Part shown: piece after piece, positions 10,837 through 23,100 of the stretch
How positions within the stretch are numbered: position 1 is the first letter of the stretch
Layout of the letters: each line of letters begins with the position of its first letter
Assembly (NCBI GenBank): GCA_021399435.1
Contig: JAJTUP010000005.1
Span: 1,674,001-1,738,000 of the forward strand
Direction: 5' to 3'
From: Diaporthe sp. PMI_573
Lineage: Eukaryota; Ascomycota; Sordariomycetes; Diaporthales; Diaporthaceae
Length of the DNA stretch: 64,000 nt
The notes under the pieces: generated by a model
Seen by the model: only the letters and a program-made list of their open reading frames with translations
Databases searched by the model: none
What the model was told of the DNA's origin: nothing
Made by a program: the position numbers and the translations under genes

Positions 10837-12715
10837 ATGGCTTTTGCCAGATCCGCCAGTGGACCAGCCGGTCTTAGCATCAATACTGGAGCCGCCAACC
10901 TGTTGTGGGTACCCTCTCTGTCCATTCTCATTCTAATTCTCATTCTCATTCTCTGCCTCTGTCTCTGTCTCTGTCTCTCACTACCCCTCGCTGCCTCTCT
11001 CTCCCTTGCATGTATACTGTGCCTGTACTTCGGCAGGCCTACACATGTAGCTTTTTACACGACCTCAGTGCATGCATAGTCTGTCATGTACGTGCCCAGT
11101 CTTTTGTTTCCGTCTCTGTTTACGTTCCTTTCCCAGTCCCCATCCCAGCCGAGACAAGACATGGGTCCCCTTCAAGATGGAATTTTGCTGATGAGTTCTT
11201 CTTCCTCAGTGGAAGCGCTTCGAGTCAACCTCTACCTGGCGGATCTTTCCCGGCCAGTGCACAACCATCCACGCAAACCAACAGCCTTTTTGGCGGCAAC
11301 ACCACCACCTCCCAGCCTCAGGCCCAGACCCCCTCCCTCTTCGGTGGCAGCCTGAACCAACAGCAGCAGCAGCAGCAAACACGACCCCCTCAGCATCTGC
11401 AGCAACAGCAGCAGCAGCAGCCACCCGGCGGCGGCGGCGGCGGTCTGTTCGGAGCAGGCATGGCGGCATCATCACAGCCCAGCCTGTTCGGCTCCAACAT
11501 TGCAACAGCGGGCACGGGCGGAGGAGGAGCAGGCTTGTTTGGCGGCGCGGCAACTTCTCAACCCCAACAGACGGGCGGCGGCCTCTTCGGCTCAACCACC
11601 ACGTCCACAGCTCAACCAGCACAAGGAGGTGGCGGAGGGCTGTTCAACAATGCGCAAAACACCGGTGGCTCTTTATTTGGCGGCGGCGCCGGAAACACCA
11701 ACACTGGGACGTCGAGTCTGTTTGGACAAAAGCCAGCGCAACCCGGTGGTCTCTTTGGCGGTCAGGCCGCTACCCAGCCAGCTCAGGCCACATCTGGCGG
11801 TATATTGTGCGTACCCTCCCTGCAGTCCCTCCCATTTGTCCCGCTCTGCCTTGCATTCGAGCTGATTGATCCCACAGTGGCGGCGGCCTCGGCGGATCCA
11901 CAACCCAGCAGCAATCAAACCCTACTCTGGGCGCCACCATGAATCCGCAGGTCGTCCCTGGCGTGCGCATCGATCTTTCGAACATGAAGGCCACGACGCG
12001 CTTCAACGACCTGCATGAAGATATTCAAAAGGGGATAGCCGACATTGACAAGTTCATACAGAACTGCATGTCCCAGAAGGACCAGCTCGACGCTTTCATG
12101 CCCGCGCACGGCGAGCAACTCTCTGCTATCCCGGGCGACGTGCGCTTCGTCGGTCGCAAGTACGCCGCCGTCGACTCGGCGCTGGGCGCGGACCTGCACG
12201 CCATCAAACAGATTCGCGACCTGGTCAAGTCGGATGCGGAGGAGGCGAAGCTAAGCTTCTCGGCGGTGGACAACCTCATGCTTCCCAGCCAGTACCACGT
12301 GAACAACGCCCCGGGCTTTTTCGGGAGCTCGAACAGGGACGGCTCGGGGAGTGGCGGCAAGGGAGGGGACGATGACGACAAGACAGCGTCTGATCTGGTC
12401 GGCTACTTCTCCAAGCAGGTCGACGAGATGGATGAACAGATCAAGCGCTTCCAGAAGAATGTCCGCGAGATCGAGATGCACCTCGGCGGCGTGCAGCAGA
12501 ACGTCATGGACCAGGCGAGCCGGCTGCAGGGCGGCGGCGGTGGCGGCTTCGGTGCTGGGTCGGCCGAGGAGAAGCAGATGGAGCTCTACTCGGTGCTGAG
12601 GGACTTTGAAGAGAGCATCCTGCAGGTCGCAGGCGTGGTTGGTGCCGGCAGGGAGGGAGTCACCGAGCTGCAGCTTAGCGATTTCAGGGGAAGGGGGCTG
12701 AACGGTGTGCACTGA
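10837..12715 (+). CDS. NUP49: GLFG nucleoporin Nup49 (p58-type)
   Basis: Three exons, 10837-10904, 11210-11806 and 11878-12715, give 500 aa. The N-terminus MAFARSASGPAGLSINTG is typical of fungal Nup49. About residues 20-240 form an FG-repeat domain with roughly a dozen LFG or IFG units, separated by Q, G, T and S-rich linkers including two poly-Q runs. The C-terminal half (about 245-500), from MNPQVVPGVRIDLSNM, is the helical coiled-coil region. In yeast that region assembles with Nsp1 and Nup57 in the central transport channel. Intron 1 is long (305 nt) and holds CATTCT and CTGTCT repeats; intron 2 is 71 nt. Both introns split a Phe codon of an FG motif in the same phase, and reading through either one destroys the motif, which supports the chosen splice sites (donors GTGGGT and GTGCGT). 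Confidence 0.95.
10922..10980 (+). repeat. CATTCT / CTGTCT microsatellite in NUP49 intron 1
   Basis: Imperfect tandem CATTCT hexamers (10922-10952) run into CTGTCT hexamers (10954-10980), giving a long pyrimidine tract just after the donor of the 305-nt first intron. Confidence 0.85.
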
Positions 12716-13028
12716 GCTACGCGTGAGGCAGACCCCGACCTCTTGACTTTGGTATTTGAAGTCTGTTTTTGCACAGAGGCTGGTCGGCCGGTGGCATGTG
12801 AGCGAAAGGGCACAAAACGAATACCCCGGGTTGCCAGTAAACGGCACTCAACTACCATCCATCATCGCTTCCGAACTCGTCTCCCGTTCAACGCACATTC
12901 CGGGCTTCCAGCTTGATCGTAGATTTGGGATCTTTCCGGAGCTGTGATTGCTAACCCGGCTGAACTCGGTTGGGTATCAATTGATCCGACGATCCCACGC
13001 CGGTGTGAGCCTCTTTGCCACCATGGGC
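12716..13028. other. convergent NUP49/RPC31 3' region
   Basis: Both flanking genes end here, so the 313 bp should hold two 3' untranslated regions and terminators. No gene is seen. Confidence 0.5.
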
Positions 13029-13917
13029 CTAGTACTCTCCTTCATCCCCGCCGCCACCATCATCCATGTCATCGTCGTCGCCATTGTCAAAGTAACCCTC
13101 GGCATCGTAGTCGCCTCCGTCGTCGTCGTCGTAGGCGTCATCCAGCTCCTCGCCGTATCCGTCCTCGTCGTCCAGCCCCAGGTCGATATCGTCGTCGCCC
13201 TCGCCTCCGCCCTCGCCCAGCTGGTCCAGTGCCTCGAGTGCCTTCTGGTGGTCGGCGGGACCGGAGCCATCTGCGGCGGTGGCGGGCTCAGACGGCATGT
13301 TGAAGATCTCCTCGGCGGTCCGCAGGCTCGTGACCTTTGACAAAGTCATGGTCTTCTTCTTCTTGCCGGGCCTCCTGCCTGCGGCTGTCAGGGGCTCGTC
13401 GTCGCCGTCGAGGGTCGCGTGCAACTCGGGCGGGAAGAGCGACTTGTTGAAGGGCCGCTCGCTGAAGTCGGGCAGGGCGCGCTCGGGCCTCCGCATGCGG
13501 GAGGAGGGCATCTCGACGGCGGTGAAGGGGTCCAGCGTGGCCTTGCTCTTGAGGCCGTATCGTTGGTTCACCTGCTCCTGGCCGTAGGCGCGGGTGGCGG
13601 CCGATGGGTCCCGCGAGCGCGTTGCCGTGTAGAAGGGCCCGTCGTGGACCTGCTCGCGGAACAGGAGATATGATCTGACCTGGGACTTCTCGCGGGATAT
13701 GAGGGGTGCTGGGATCGGGACGTCATATGGCTACAAGGCACAGGTCAATCTATCAGTCGTCGGGCTTGGAGGCGACAGGAAGGGCCGCACGTGTACGCAC
13801 AGGAAAGGCCTCGGCTGGTCTGCCGTCAACCCTGAGTGTGGGATCCTCTTGCCAGGGGAGCTGGGGACCGCCCCCTCGTCGGCCGCCGCGACCTCCCCTT
13901 CCCCCGCCTCGGGACAT
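13029..13917 (-). CDS. RPC31: RNA polymerase III subunit Rpc31 (RPC7-like)
   Basis: Two exons, 13917-13801 and 13730-13029, give 272 aa across a 70-nt intron (GTGCGT...TGTAG). The N-terminus is a basic RG-rich stretch ([17 protein letters not shown]). The conserved Rpc31 core follows: PSEAFP-like PAEAFPPYDVPIPAP, then REKSQVRSYLLFREQVHDGP, then QRYGLKSKATLDPFTAVEMP. The last 80 residues are almost entirely acidic (long D, E and G runs), as in yeast C31. This protein belongs to the C82-C34-C31 subcomplex, which in yeast helps Pol III initiate on tRNA and 5S genes. The ATG at 13917 is chosen because it begins the conserved RG-rich head, although the frame stays open upstream. The gene is divergent from the HSM3-like gene and convergent with NUP49. 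Confidence 0.92.
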
Positions 13918-14581
13918 GGCGACAAGTGAGATTCGGTGGTATCGGTGGTACCGGTGGGTATTGTAGTGCTCGGGACGGGGTGTAGCAGGGGACCGATCTG
14001 AAGTTGGTGGGAAAGAAGCAACCTGGACTTTGCCAGAAGAGTGGATGAACGGGTCTGTATTGGGTTGTGGCCGAGCAGCAGCAGCCTGGAAAATGTTGCT
14101 CATGGTCCTCCCGAAAGTTGCCAAATTTCAGCGGGGCGGGCGCATTTATTTTATCGATAAGGAGGAGCTACCGTCGATCACAGGCCCGGCTGCAGGGATC
14201 CTGCAGGTTAAGCACGGTGCAGCAAGCTCAGGTACGGAGTACATGCGGTACAGTGTAACAGTGCACACGAAACGAACATGGGCGGGCATTTGCGTATCCC
14301 GTCGTGCCTAATTGTAACAATCCTCCATCTCAAGTCAGATTGCATTTCACAAGGGAGAATCAAGTGAGGGAGGGCCGGGCCGGGCTGGGCTGGTCTACAG
14401 ACTTACAGACATTTTGGCAGCATCTTGCGACTTTCAGCATCTACTGTACACTACCATCATCCATCGCCATCCATCGTCGCCATCATCACCGCCGGCCGCC
14501 CGCCCTTCAGTTGTTCAGTTGCTCTTGTTCAGTTGCCGTGTTCGTCGAGCAGGACCTCACTTGACAATATCGACAGCAAAC
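13918..14581. promoter_or_regulatory. divergent promoter region of RPC31 and HSM3-like gene
   Basis: A 664-bp interval between opposite start codons. The part near 14460-14560 is rich in CATC and C/T runs, as expected of a fungal 5' leader. No additional gene is supported. Confidence 0.5.
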
Positions 14582-15742
14582 ATGGCAGACGGCCAGGAGG
14601 ACCGACTCCCGCTGACCTCACAGCTGGACGAGCTTGACTCTCATCTCGAGGAGCTGCAGCAGCAGGACGACCCCTCGACTCACTTTAACGCCTCGCTCTT
14701 CGATCGCATAAACTACCAACTGGGCCCGGTCGAGTACCCCGAGCTGACGGCCCGCCTCCTCCCAAAAGTCGCCGCCATCATCAAGAAATGCGCCGCCGCC
14801 GCAGAGTCGTCCCCGGACTGGAAGGGTTACCCGCCGCCGCTCATCACCCTCACCATAAAGCTCCTTCGGCCACTGCCCTTCACCCAGGCCCTTGAACTTT
14901 GCCAGCCAGAATACATCATCACCGCCCTCGCCTCCCCGGAGCCCTATATCAACGAGCTCGCCTTTGCCGTCCTGGACAAGGCCTCCCGCTCCCCTTCTGA
15001 CGCCTCGATTCTCGCCTCGACTCCGGGCCTCCTGGAGGCCTCCCTCGACCGCTGGCTCTCGTCTCCTGCCGTGAGCGTCGGTCACCAGGGCGTCCAGATA
15101 TTCGGCGACCTTCTGGACATCGACTCACCCCTGTCACAGCCTGTCTTCACGGATGAACAGAAACAGTCCTACGACATCCGCCTTGTCTGCCGGGCTGCCC
15201 AAGGTCACGGTGCGGTATGGCGGCGGCTCTTTGGCGACGAGGCGCTGTGCTGGCAAGTGCTGCAGAAGATGGACACCGCCTTCCCGTCCACGTCCACCGA
15301 TCAGAGCGCCACAGCGCAGCGTTCTTTTGCACAGGACCGTTTTCTGCGCCTGCTCCCGCGCCTGGCGGCCCTGGACTTTGCCAGCCTCAACAGGTCGACC
15401 ACGCAACTGTCACCCAGCGGCCCCACCGTTTCTCTGCTTGCTTTTGCGGTGCTGTTCATGGTTGACCGTCGCGGTGACGAGCTGATGCACCTCACTTGGA
15501 TCGACTTCATGCAGAAGCTTGTAGGCGCGCTGAGGGTTTCTGACACGGCCAAGCTGAGCGTGGATGCGCTGCGTGCGCTGGTGCGGGACGCGGATGATAC
15601 GCAGCTGTTCGATGCGCTTTGGGACATGCCGGAGAACCTCGTCTGGACGCCGATGGGGGAGGCGGACGCGATGCAGGCTTGGCTGAGGGAGGTCGCCCCA
15701 AGACGGGCTCTGAGGATAGAGGGATTGTTGAACGGCGACTAG
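14582..15742 (+). CDS. HSM3/PSMD5-like proteasome assembly chaperone
   Basis: One intronless frame of 386 aa. The ATG at 14582 lies in a good context (AAACATGGC) and is the first ATG in a frame that is open further upstream. The protein is mostly helical with repeated Leu/Ala-rich helices, consistent with an ARM/HEAT solenoid. Segments such as DRINYQLGPVEYPELTARLL and INELAFAVLDKASRSPSDAS resemble fungal proteins annotated as DNA mismatch repair protein HSM3. Yeast Hsm3, like mammalian PSMD5/S5b, is a chaperone for the proteasomal ATPase base; its mismatch-repair link is genetic. The assignment is by overall resemblance, not a catalytic motif. It shares a promoter region with RPC31 and is convergent with LAT1. 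Confidence 0.78.
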   Translation: MADGQEDRLPLTSQLDELDSHLEELQQQDDPSTHFNASLFDRINYQLGPVEYPELTARLLPKVAAIIKKCAAAAESSPDWKGYPPPLITLTIKLLRPLPFTQALELCQPEYIITALASPEPYINELAFAVLDKASRSPSDASILASTPGLLEASLDRWLSSPAVSVGHQGVQIFGDLLDIDSPLSQPVFTDEQKQSYDIRLVCRAAQGHGAVWRRLFGDEALCWQVLQKMDTAFPSTSTDQSATAQRSFAQDRFLRLLPRLAALDFASLNRSTTQLSPSGPTVSLLAFAVLFMVDRRGDELMHLTWIDFMQKLVGALRVSDTAKLSVDALRALVRDADDTQLFDALWDMPENLVWTPMGEADAMQAWLREVAPRRALRIEGLLNGD

Positions 15743-16934
15743 GAGAGACTGCCCGGCCGGTGGCAGTGGCTCAAGTCTACCTTGAGGGGTAGCATTCTTT
15801 CTTTATTTCTTTTCGCACAGGGGAATTCCATTCTTGGGGTCTTTGAGCCCTTGCCGCACTCCGTCTTCGTTCCCCTCCGACTAGACTGGTCCTTGACTCA
15901 AATGCTAAGTGCCAACCTATCTTACGCATCCCCACCCTTTTATTGCCAGACTCCGAACTTATTGAGGTCTGCGCATGAAGGACGCAGGTCGGAAATCATT
16001 TGTTCATGGGAGAATATGCTGCAATTACACAGCGAGGAATGTGAAAAACGCACTCCAGATACCGCTTCGCCTAGTCTTTGGGCGTCAAGACCACCTAGAC
16101 ATGCTAGATTCGGATTCACAATAATGTGGCCCAATGCTCTGTAACAAAGCTTCACCACCGCTAGGGGCCCTGACTGAAGTGAATTGTCATTTTGCAAAGG
16201 TATTCAGGTATCCGAGCGAGCGACTCAGGCTATATATTAGGACGAAGCTGGGCGGGTGGGGCAGGTCCCAGCTGGATGTCCACAGGGCGCGTTGAAGTCG
16301 GAGATGAGTCTGCTCTCTACTGGATGCAGGTAGGAAATGCTACACTGCTATAGCTGTAGGAACCAGGCATACTCACATACTCTTGCAGCAGAGCTTTTGC
16401 ACAAATTTGGGTAGAACATTTGAAAGGCTGCACGGCCTCAAGGGCCTCGAACATTCGGGATTTAGGGAACAGTTGGGCCAAGCTACTTATTCAAGGATCG
16501 ATGCAAATCTAGATGTAGTTTTGATCTGGGCCGAGCAATTTCAAAAGCATTATATGAACCACGGAGGCGAGGCATATCGAGTAGATCGGTCGAGGAGGGA
16601 GTGAGAAGTCTGGGCGCCTGTGTAGGCTCTTGGCAGCACTTTACTGATGTCGATCAGAGAAGCTCCAAAGCAAGTGGTCCACTGGCGATATCTGTATGCT
16701 GGCCTTTCCTCTGCCGGTACCGCGAGACAACCAGCGCACAGTCCGGACACTAGCTATGATGTAGTTCTTTGTTGGTGGCTCATTCGGATTCAACATGCAC
16801 GTCCGCGAGGAACTGAATTGGTATTAGTACATACACCCTGGGATCGCTACACGTCTGTCTACTCCACGACGGAAATAAATCCCCAACAGTTGCCCGTCGC
16901 ATCGCCAGCGGCAATGCCGTTTACCCCACCTTCC
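15743..16934. other. convergent intergenic region HSM3-like / LAT1
   Basis: About 1.2 kb between two gene ends. Frames up to 120 codons exist but overlap on both strands and have no domain or signal. Only 3' untranslated regions are expected. Confidence 0.5.
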
Positions 16935-18020
16935 TTACAGCAGAAGCTCAAGGGGGTTCTCGATCACCTTCTTAAGCTCCCTCATGAACTCAGCACCGAT
17001 CGCGCCGTCCACAACCTTGTGGTCAAAGCTGCCGGTGATTGTGATCTGGTCGTCCCATGCAACGCCGCTCTCGTTCTCGGATGGGATGGCGACCTTCTTG
17101 GGGGCACCAATGGCCAGTATCGTGGACTGGGGAGGGTTGATGATGGCGGTGAAGCTGTCGACGGCGGGGTTCATGCCCATGTTGGAGATCGAGATGGAGC
17201 CGCCCTGGTACTCCTCGGGCTTCAGCTTGTTGTCACGCGCACGCTTGGCGAGGTCCTTGACGGAGGCGGAGATGGCCTCGAGGCCCTTGCCCTCGGCAGC
17301 CCTGACGATGGGCGTGATAAGGCCAGTGGGGGTGGCGACAGCCACGGAGACATCGACAGTGTTGTACTGGCGGATGGTGTCGTTTTGCCAGGACGAGTTG
17401 GCGGCGGGGACCTTCTTGGCCGCGGCGGCAATGGCCTTGACGAGGAAGTCGTTGACGCTAAGCTTGTACTTGCCCTCAGCCGAGCTGTTGAGGGCCTGGC
17501 GGAGCTTCATAAGCTTGCTGACGGAGATGGATGAGGAGACGAAGAAGTGAGGGTTTTCGCGGACGGACTGCTGCAGGCGGTTGGCAATGGTCTTGCGCAT
17601 CCCGCTGAGGGGCAGGTCCTCGTATGCGGCGGCAGAAGCGCCGGCGCCGGCGGCAGGGGCGGCGGAAGCCTTCTTGACATCGTCCTCGGTGATCTTGCCC
17701 CCGGGCCCGGTTCCCTTGACCGAGGACAGCTTGATGCCCTGTTCGATGGCCAGTCGCTTGGCGGCGGGGACAGCGTTGGGCTCTCGCTGCAGAGCAGTCT
17801 CGAGCCTGCCCGAGGAGGCGGTGTCCTCGGGCTCCGGCGCAGGCTCCGGGGCGGGTTCCGGGGTGGAAGACTCGTCCTTCTTGGGTTCCTCCTTCTTCTC
17901 GGCCGGGGCGGCAGCGTCACCGCCGGCGTCGGCGATAGAGAAGCCCTCAAAGGCAGAGATATCGGCACCCTCTTCGACCAGGACGGCAATTGGCTGGAGC
18001 AAGAATAGGGTCAGCAAGAT

Positions 18021-18052
<32 letters not shown>

Positions 18053-18437
18053 TGTGTGAAAGTGAAAGAGCTGCATGGGCGGGTGGGTCTTATCGCAGGG
18101 CGGGACAACAACGTACGTTACCAACGGCGACATCCTTCTCGCCCTGGTCCTTGAGGACCTTGGCCAGCACACCCTCCTCTTGGAACTCAAAGTCCATCTG
18201 GGCCTTGTCCGTCTCGATCTCGACCAGCACATCGCCAGGGGCAATGGAGTCGCCGGGCTTCTTCTGCCAGGCGCCAATGTTGCCGGCGGTCATGGTTGGC
18301 GAGAGCGCGGGCATCTTGACGACGGTGTGAGGCGGGTAGGAGGCGTACCATCTTGCCAGGCTGGAGGTGGTCGGCAGAGCTTGTCGGAGGGTGGTTCGCG
18401 AGTGAAGGACTTGCCTTCGAAGTATTGGGCCGAGCAT
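16935..18437 (-). CDS. LAT1: dihydrolipoamide acetyltransferase (E2) of mitochondrial pyruvate dehydrogenase
   Basis: Two exons, 18437-18117 and 17993-16935, encode 459 aa. A basic, hydroxylated presequence ([19 protein letters not shown], cleavage near residue 30) targets mitochondria. The lipoyl domain spans about 35-115, with the lipoylated Lys78 in [12 protein letters not shown]. An Ala/Pro/Glu linker with repeated PEPAPEP follows. The E1/E3-binding domain ([20 protein letters not shown]) is at about 175-210. The catalytic acyltransferase domain fills about 230-459 and ends with the DHKVVDG motif (His432, Asp436). The enzyme moves acetyl from lipoyl to CoA in the complex core. The 123-nt intron (donor GTACGT) holds a CT/GT microsatellite. 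Length and all motifs are normal. LAT1 is divergent from SEC7. Confidence 0.97.
18021..18058. repeat. (CT)n(GT)n compound microsatellite in LAT1 intron
   Basis: Perfect CT dinucleotides followed by perfect GT dinucleotides on the plus strand. The tract sits near the acceptor side of the LAT1 intron, which is on the minus strand, so it reads (AC)n(AG)n in the transcript. Confidence 0.95.
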
Positions 18438-20131
18438 GTTGGGGTGCTGTGGTTGCGGGAAAAATGACTCTCGGGGATCGAAGAATTGTGGATGTCCGGA
18501 CCTGCGCTCAGCAAGTCACACCAGACTGAGAGGGGACGGGAGGGAAGGTCGTTTGGGGCGGGGGGGAAGAAGTGATCTGCTCAAGAGGCCCAGGGATCAA
18601 GTGTGGGCTGCGAGAAGGCGAGGTTGAGCAGATGCGAAAGACGACGAAGGGGAGAGAGTGGGAGGGAGTGAGCGCGGTGGTCGCCTTGGACAAGGGTTGG
18701 TGGTGATGGAGGAGAGGTCCCGATGTTAGGGAGTTTTCGGCGTGCGATCTTTTTTCTTTTCTCGCTCCCCGTTTCTCGTTGGGGGGACTGAGCTGCTGCT
18801 AGGACCGCGGGCTGGGGGCTGCGGACCAGGATTGGGAGCTCCGGACCCCTGCCACCTCCGCGACAGGTGCGCCATCGCACTGCACGGTGGGCCGGATTGT
18901 ACCCCCGTATCGCAGGCGTTGAGCGCGGGCTGGCCAGGGCCAAGAGCACCATGCCGCATCTGGCTTGGTATATGACCCGACAAAAAGCTCAGGCAAAGTT
19001 GGCAAGGGAACGAACGGGCTTATCGATTGCTGGGTGGGTCGCCAGCTGATTGCTGTACCTGGCGACTGTTCTCACAAAGTAACGAGATACATACAAAGCT
19101 GTGCGCGATATAATCCGTACGTACTTGTGTCGCACAACCGGTCGGGTTTCCATGCTCACCCAAGAACCAATCCATCTCAGCTCAGACGGAAGACACCATG
19201 CAGTCGAAACCACCGAGGGTGTGCTTCGAAAGAAGAAGAATAAAACAAGGTGCTGCTATTTTGAGACGACGAGGTTGCCGATTCTCGGATGGGGCTGCCC
19301 AGGTGATAACAGTACATACATGCTTGGACGTGTGGGGTGGACTTAGTGCAGCCTACATCCTGGGCAGACTGCAGGACGCACAGGAAGACGGGATAAAATA
19401 ATAGGCACAGTAATATCAGTTACAGGCTTTGGTAGTGAACTGTTTTCTGGTCCTTGGGAGCATGTCGTCTGGGACCCTGGGATCTGACCGTGGTTGGCGG
19501 GTCCCGCTCACTCATACTCATCAAGCACGGCCCGTGCTTTGGAAGCTGCAACCTGGTCCCTTCTCGGTCGAGGGCCCCCAGCTGCCACACCGAGCACTTT
19601 ACCTAGGCGGAGCCCCATCGCTGCCCTCCCTGCAATGTCAAGCCCAGTGTAAAGCGCATCCGGGCAAGCTAAAGACACGCAACCGCCGACGCCGACTTCA
19701 ACCTCGACCTCGACTCCGGCCCCGACTCCCACTCCTACATCCGCCTTTTTCCCATGGGGCGCCTCTGCACTAGCTCCAGCACCGAGCCTGACTGCTACTG
19801 ACCCGTCGGCCGAGCCCAACTGCTGTCTTTCTCATGGGCTGACCCGCCTTGTCCATTCCTTTGACCACAAGGAAACCAGCGAACTGCTTCTTCCTCTTTC
19901 TTGTCTCCCTTCATCCCCACTCCTCTCTCACCCTCGGCGCAGTCCAGGGACCGAGATCCAAGACCAACTGCTGCGGCCAGCCAGACCAAGACCAAGACCA
20001 AGAGCCGGAGCCGGAGCCAGCGCCAGCGCCGGAGCCCCTTACCTTGCTTCCCCTGTCGAGATCGCGTCCACCTCGCAGAACCACCCAACGCGGATGCCTC
20101 CTGACCTCCGCCCAGCACGGCGACGGCGACC
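18438..20131. promoter_or_regulatory. divergent LAT1/SEC7 upstream region
   Basis: About 1.7 kb between opposite start codons, carrying both promoters and, on the right, a long C/T-rich leader for SEC7. It includes hexamer-like repeats around 19692-19735 and 19982-20037. Frames here are shadows of low-complexity sequence; none has a recognisable product. Confidence 0.5.
19982..20037 (+). repeat. imperfect hexanucleotide repeat in the SEC7 leader
   Basis: Nine consecutive six-base units change stepwise from ACCAAG-type to GCCGGA- and GCCAGC-type, ending about 95 bp before the SEC7 ATG, probably within its 5' untranslated region. Confidence 0.75.
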
Positions 20132-23100
20132 ATGAGCTCCATCCGCTTTGTCGTGTCCTCTCTGGATGCTATCCAGAAACATGCTGGCACCCGCAACAAG
20201 CCCCTGACCGACGGCGTCGACAAGGCCCAGGCAGCCCTCAAGGAGGCAGACCCCCACCTGCCAGACCCCGAGATCATCTTCGCGCCCCTGCAACTAGCCT
20301 CGCGGTCCGGCAACGTCCAGCTGACAACCACCGCCCTCGACTGCATCGGCAAGCTCATCTCCTCCTCCTACTTCTCCCTCACATCCGAGTCACCTGCCGA
20401 GCCACCAGCCGCCTCGGATGCCGCCGCATCTGCACCTGCCCCTGCCCCTGCCCAACCACAAGCGCCGCTCATCGAGCGGGCCATCGACACAATATGCGAC
20501 TGTTTCCAGGGCGAGGCCACGCCCGCCGAGGTCCAGCTGCAGATCATCAAGTCACTGCTCGCCGCCGTCCTCAACGATAAGATCGTCGTCCACGGCGCCG
20601 GACTGCTCAAGGCTGTGCGCCAGGTGTACAACGTCTTCCTCCTGTCCAGGAACACCAACAACCAGCAGATAGCACAGGGGACCCTGGCGCAGATGGTCGG
20701 CACCGTCTTCGAGAGGGTCAAGACGCGGTTACACATGAAGGAGGCCCGGGTGAACCTGGCAAAACTCAAGAACGGCGAGAGCAATGCGACCTTTGACCGG
20801 AGGGACTCGGTGGACGGTGACGAGGCCAACGGCGTGGACAGTGAGCCTGCCGAGCCTGCGACCACTGGGCCTTCCGTGGCCGAGAAGACGGCCGAGGAGG
20901 GCCCAAAGCTCACCCTGAGGGACCTAGAGCACCGGAAGAGCTTCGACGATTCCAACATGGGCGATGGGCCGACCATGGTGACCAAGCTGAAAGGGCCAAG
21001 GAAGGCTTCCAGGTCCGTGTCGGAACAGAGCAATGCCGAGACGACGGCTACCGACCGTGATCAGGACGATGCCCAGGAATCTCTGGACACCGAGGACGAA
21101 ATTTACGTCAGAGATGCCTACCTTGTCTTCCGCTCCTTCTGCAACCTGTCCACCAAGAACCTCCCGCCCGAGATGCTGTACGACTTGCGCGGCCAGCCTA
21201 TGAGGTCCAAGTTGATCTCCCTCCACCTCATACATACACTCCTGAACAACCACATCTCCGTCTTCACATCGCCCTTATGTACCATCACGAGCACCAAAAG
21301 TAACGAGCCCACGAGTTTCCTCCAAGCGATAAAATTCTACCTATGTCTAAGCATCTCCCGCAACGGTGCCAGTTCTGTCGACCGGGTCTTTGAGGTCTGC
21401 TGCGACATCTTCTGGCTCATGCTTAAATTCATGCGGGCCCCATTCAAGGTCAGTTGCCCGTCTCTAGTGCTTCCGCCCCCCGCCCCCCAAGCGAATTCTG
21501 ACATGTGGTGCAGAAAGAAATAGAGGTATTCCTCAACGAAATCTACCTTGCGCTGCTGTCCAGGAAAAATGCGTCCCCGACACAGAAGCTGCAGGTCATC
21601 ACAATCCTTCAGAGGTTCTGTGGTGACCCTCGCGCCCTCGTAGAGTCCTACTTGAATTATGACTGTGACAGCCAGATGAACAACATCTTCCAAACAATCG
21701 TGGAGGATCTGGCCAAGTATTCCACGACCAACGTCGTCGTGAAGCCGGAGCACGAGCAGCAGTACGAGGAAAAGGCCGCCAAGACCAACCCAGGCGACTG
21801 GCAGATGAAGGGCATGCTCCCACCCTCGCTGTCGGTCGCAAACATCGTCCCGCCCGAGGAGCCTGAGAATGGGATCCCAAAGGAGTATCTGATGAAGCGT
21901 GCTGCTCTTGACGCTCTTGTCGAGTCACTGCGGTCCATGGTCAACTGGTCACAACCAGACCAGTCAACCGGAACGAGCGAGTCGTCCGACGCTGAGAAAA
22001 GGCAATCTTTTGATGGTGTGAGGGAGTCAATTGACCCTTCAATCGCCGACGGCACGTCGAGGATGGAAACCCCCGTCATGCCGTCGACGCCCACCATCGA
22101 GGATGACCCCGAGCAGCTGGAGAGGGAGAAGGCGCGCAAAACTGCACTTGACAGGGCTATTCGAGCTTTCAACTTCAAGCCCAAGAGAGGGGTGAAAATG
22201 CTGCTTGAAGGAGGCTTCATACCTAGCGACAGCCCTCAGGACCTGGCGCGTTTTCTCCTAACCGAGGAGCGTTTAGACAAGGCGCAGATAGGCGAGTACT
22301 TGGGAGAAGGCGAGACGAAGAACATCGAAGTCATGCACGCTTTTGTCGACTCGATGGATTTTCACAAGAGGCGCTTTGTAGACGCACTGCGCCAGTTCCT
22401 GCAGGCATTTCGACTGCCCGGCGAGGCTCAGAAGATCGATCGATTCATGCTGCAGTTCGCATCGCGCTACCTCTCTGGCAACCCCAACGCATTTGCCAGC
22501 TCCGACACGGCATATGTGCTCGCGTACTCAGTCATCATGCTGAACACCGATCTACACAGCAGCAAGATCGCGAGACGCATGACCAAAGAAGACTTCATCA
22601 AGAACAACAGAGGTATCAACGACAATGCCGATCTTCCCGCCGAATATCTCACTAGTATCTACGACGAGATTGCCAGCAACGAGATCGTATTGAAGAGCGA
22701 GAGGGAGGCCGCTGCTGCGGCTGCCCCCCAGACTAGTGGCCTTGGTCTCGGTCTCGGTTCGGTATTTTCGAACGTCGGCCGGGACTTGCGAAGGGAAGCG
22801 TACGTGCAGCAGTCGGAGGAGATTGCTCTCAGGTCAGAGCAGCTTTTCAAAGATCTTTTCCGCAATCAGCGGAGAAATGCCGCCCACGCCGGAGTCAAGT
22901 TCATTCCAGCGACATCATTCAAGCATGTCGGTCCCATGTTTGATGTCACGTGGATGTCATACTTCTCGGCCCTGTCGAATCAAATGCAGAACGCTCACAA
23001 TCTTGAAGTGGTCAAGCTTTGCCTTGAAGGGATGAAGCTTGCGGCAAAGATCGCCTGCTTTTTCGAATGGGCCACCCCGCGTGAGGCTTTCATCTCGGTC

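Noticed and set aside
10905..11209. Continuous NUP49 frame reading through the first 305 nt
   Set aside because: The translated segment is low-complexity Ser/Leu repeat from a microsatellite; splicing restores an LFG motif instead.
16647..17534. Long plus-strand open frame (295 codons)
   Set aside because: Antisense to the LAT1 catalytic domain, which has clear motifs on the minus strand.
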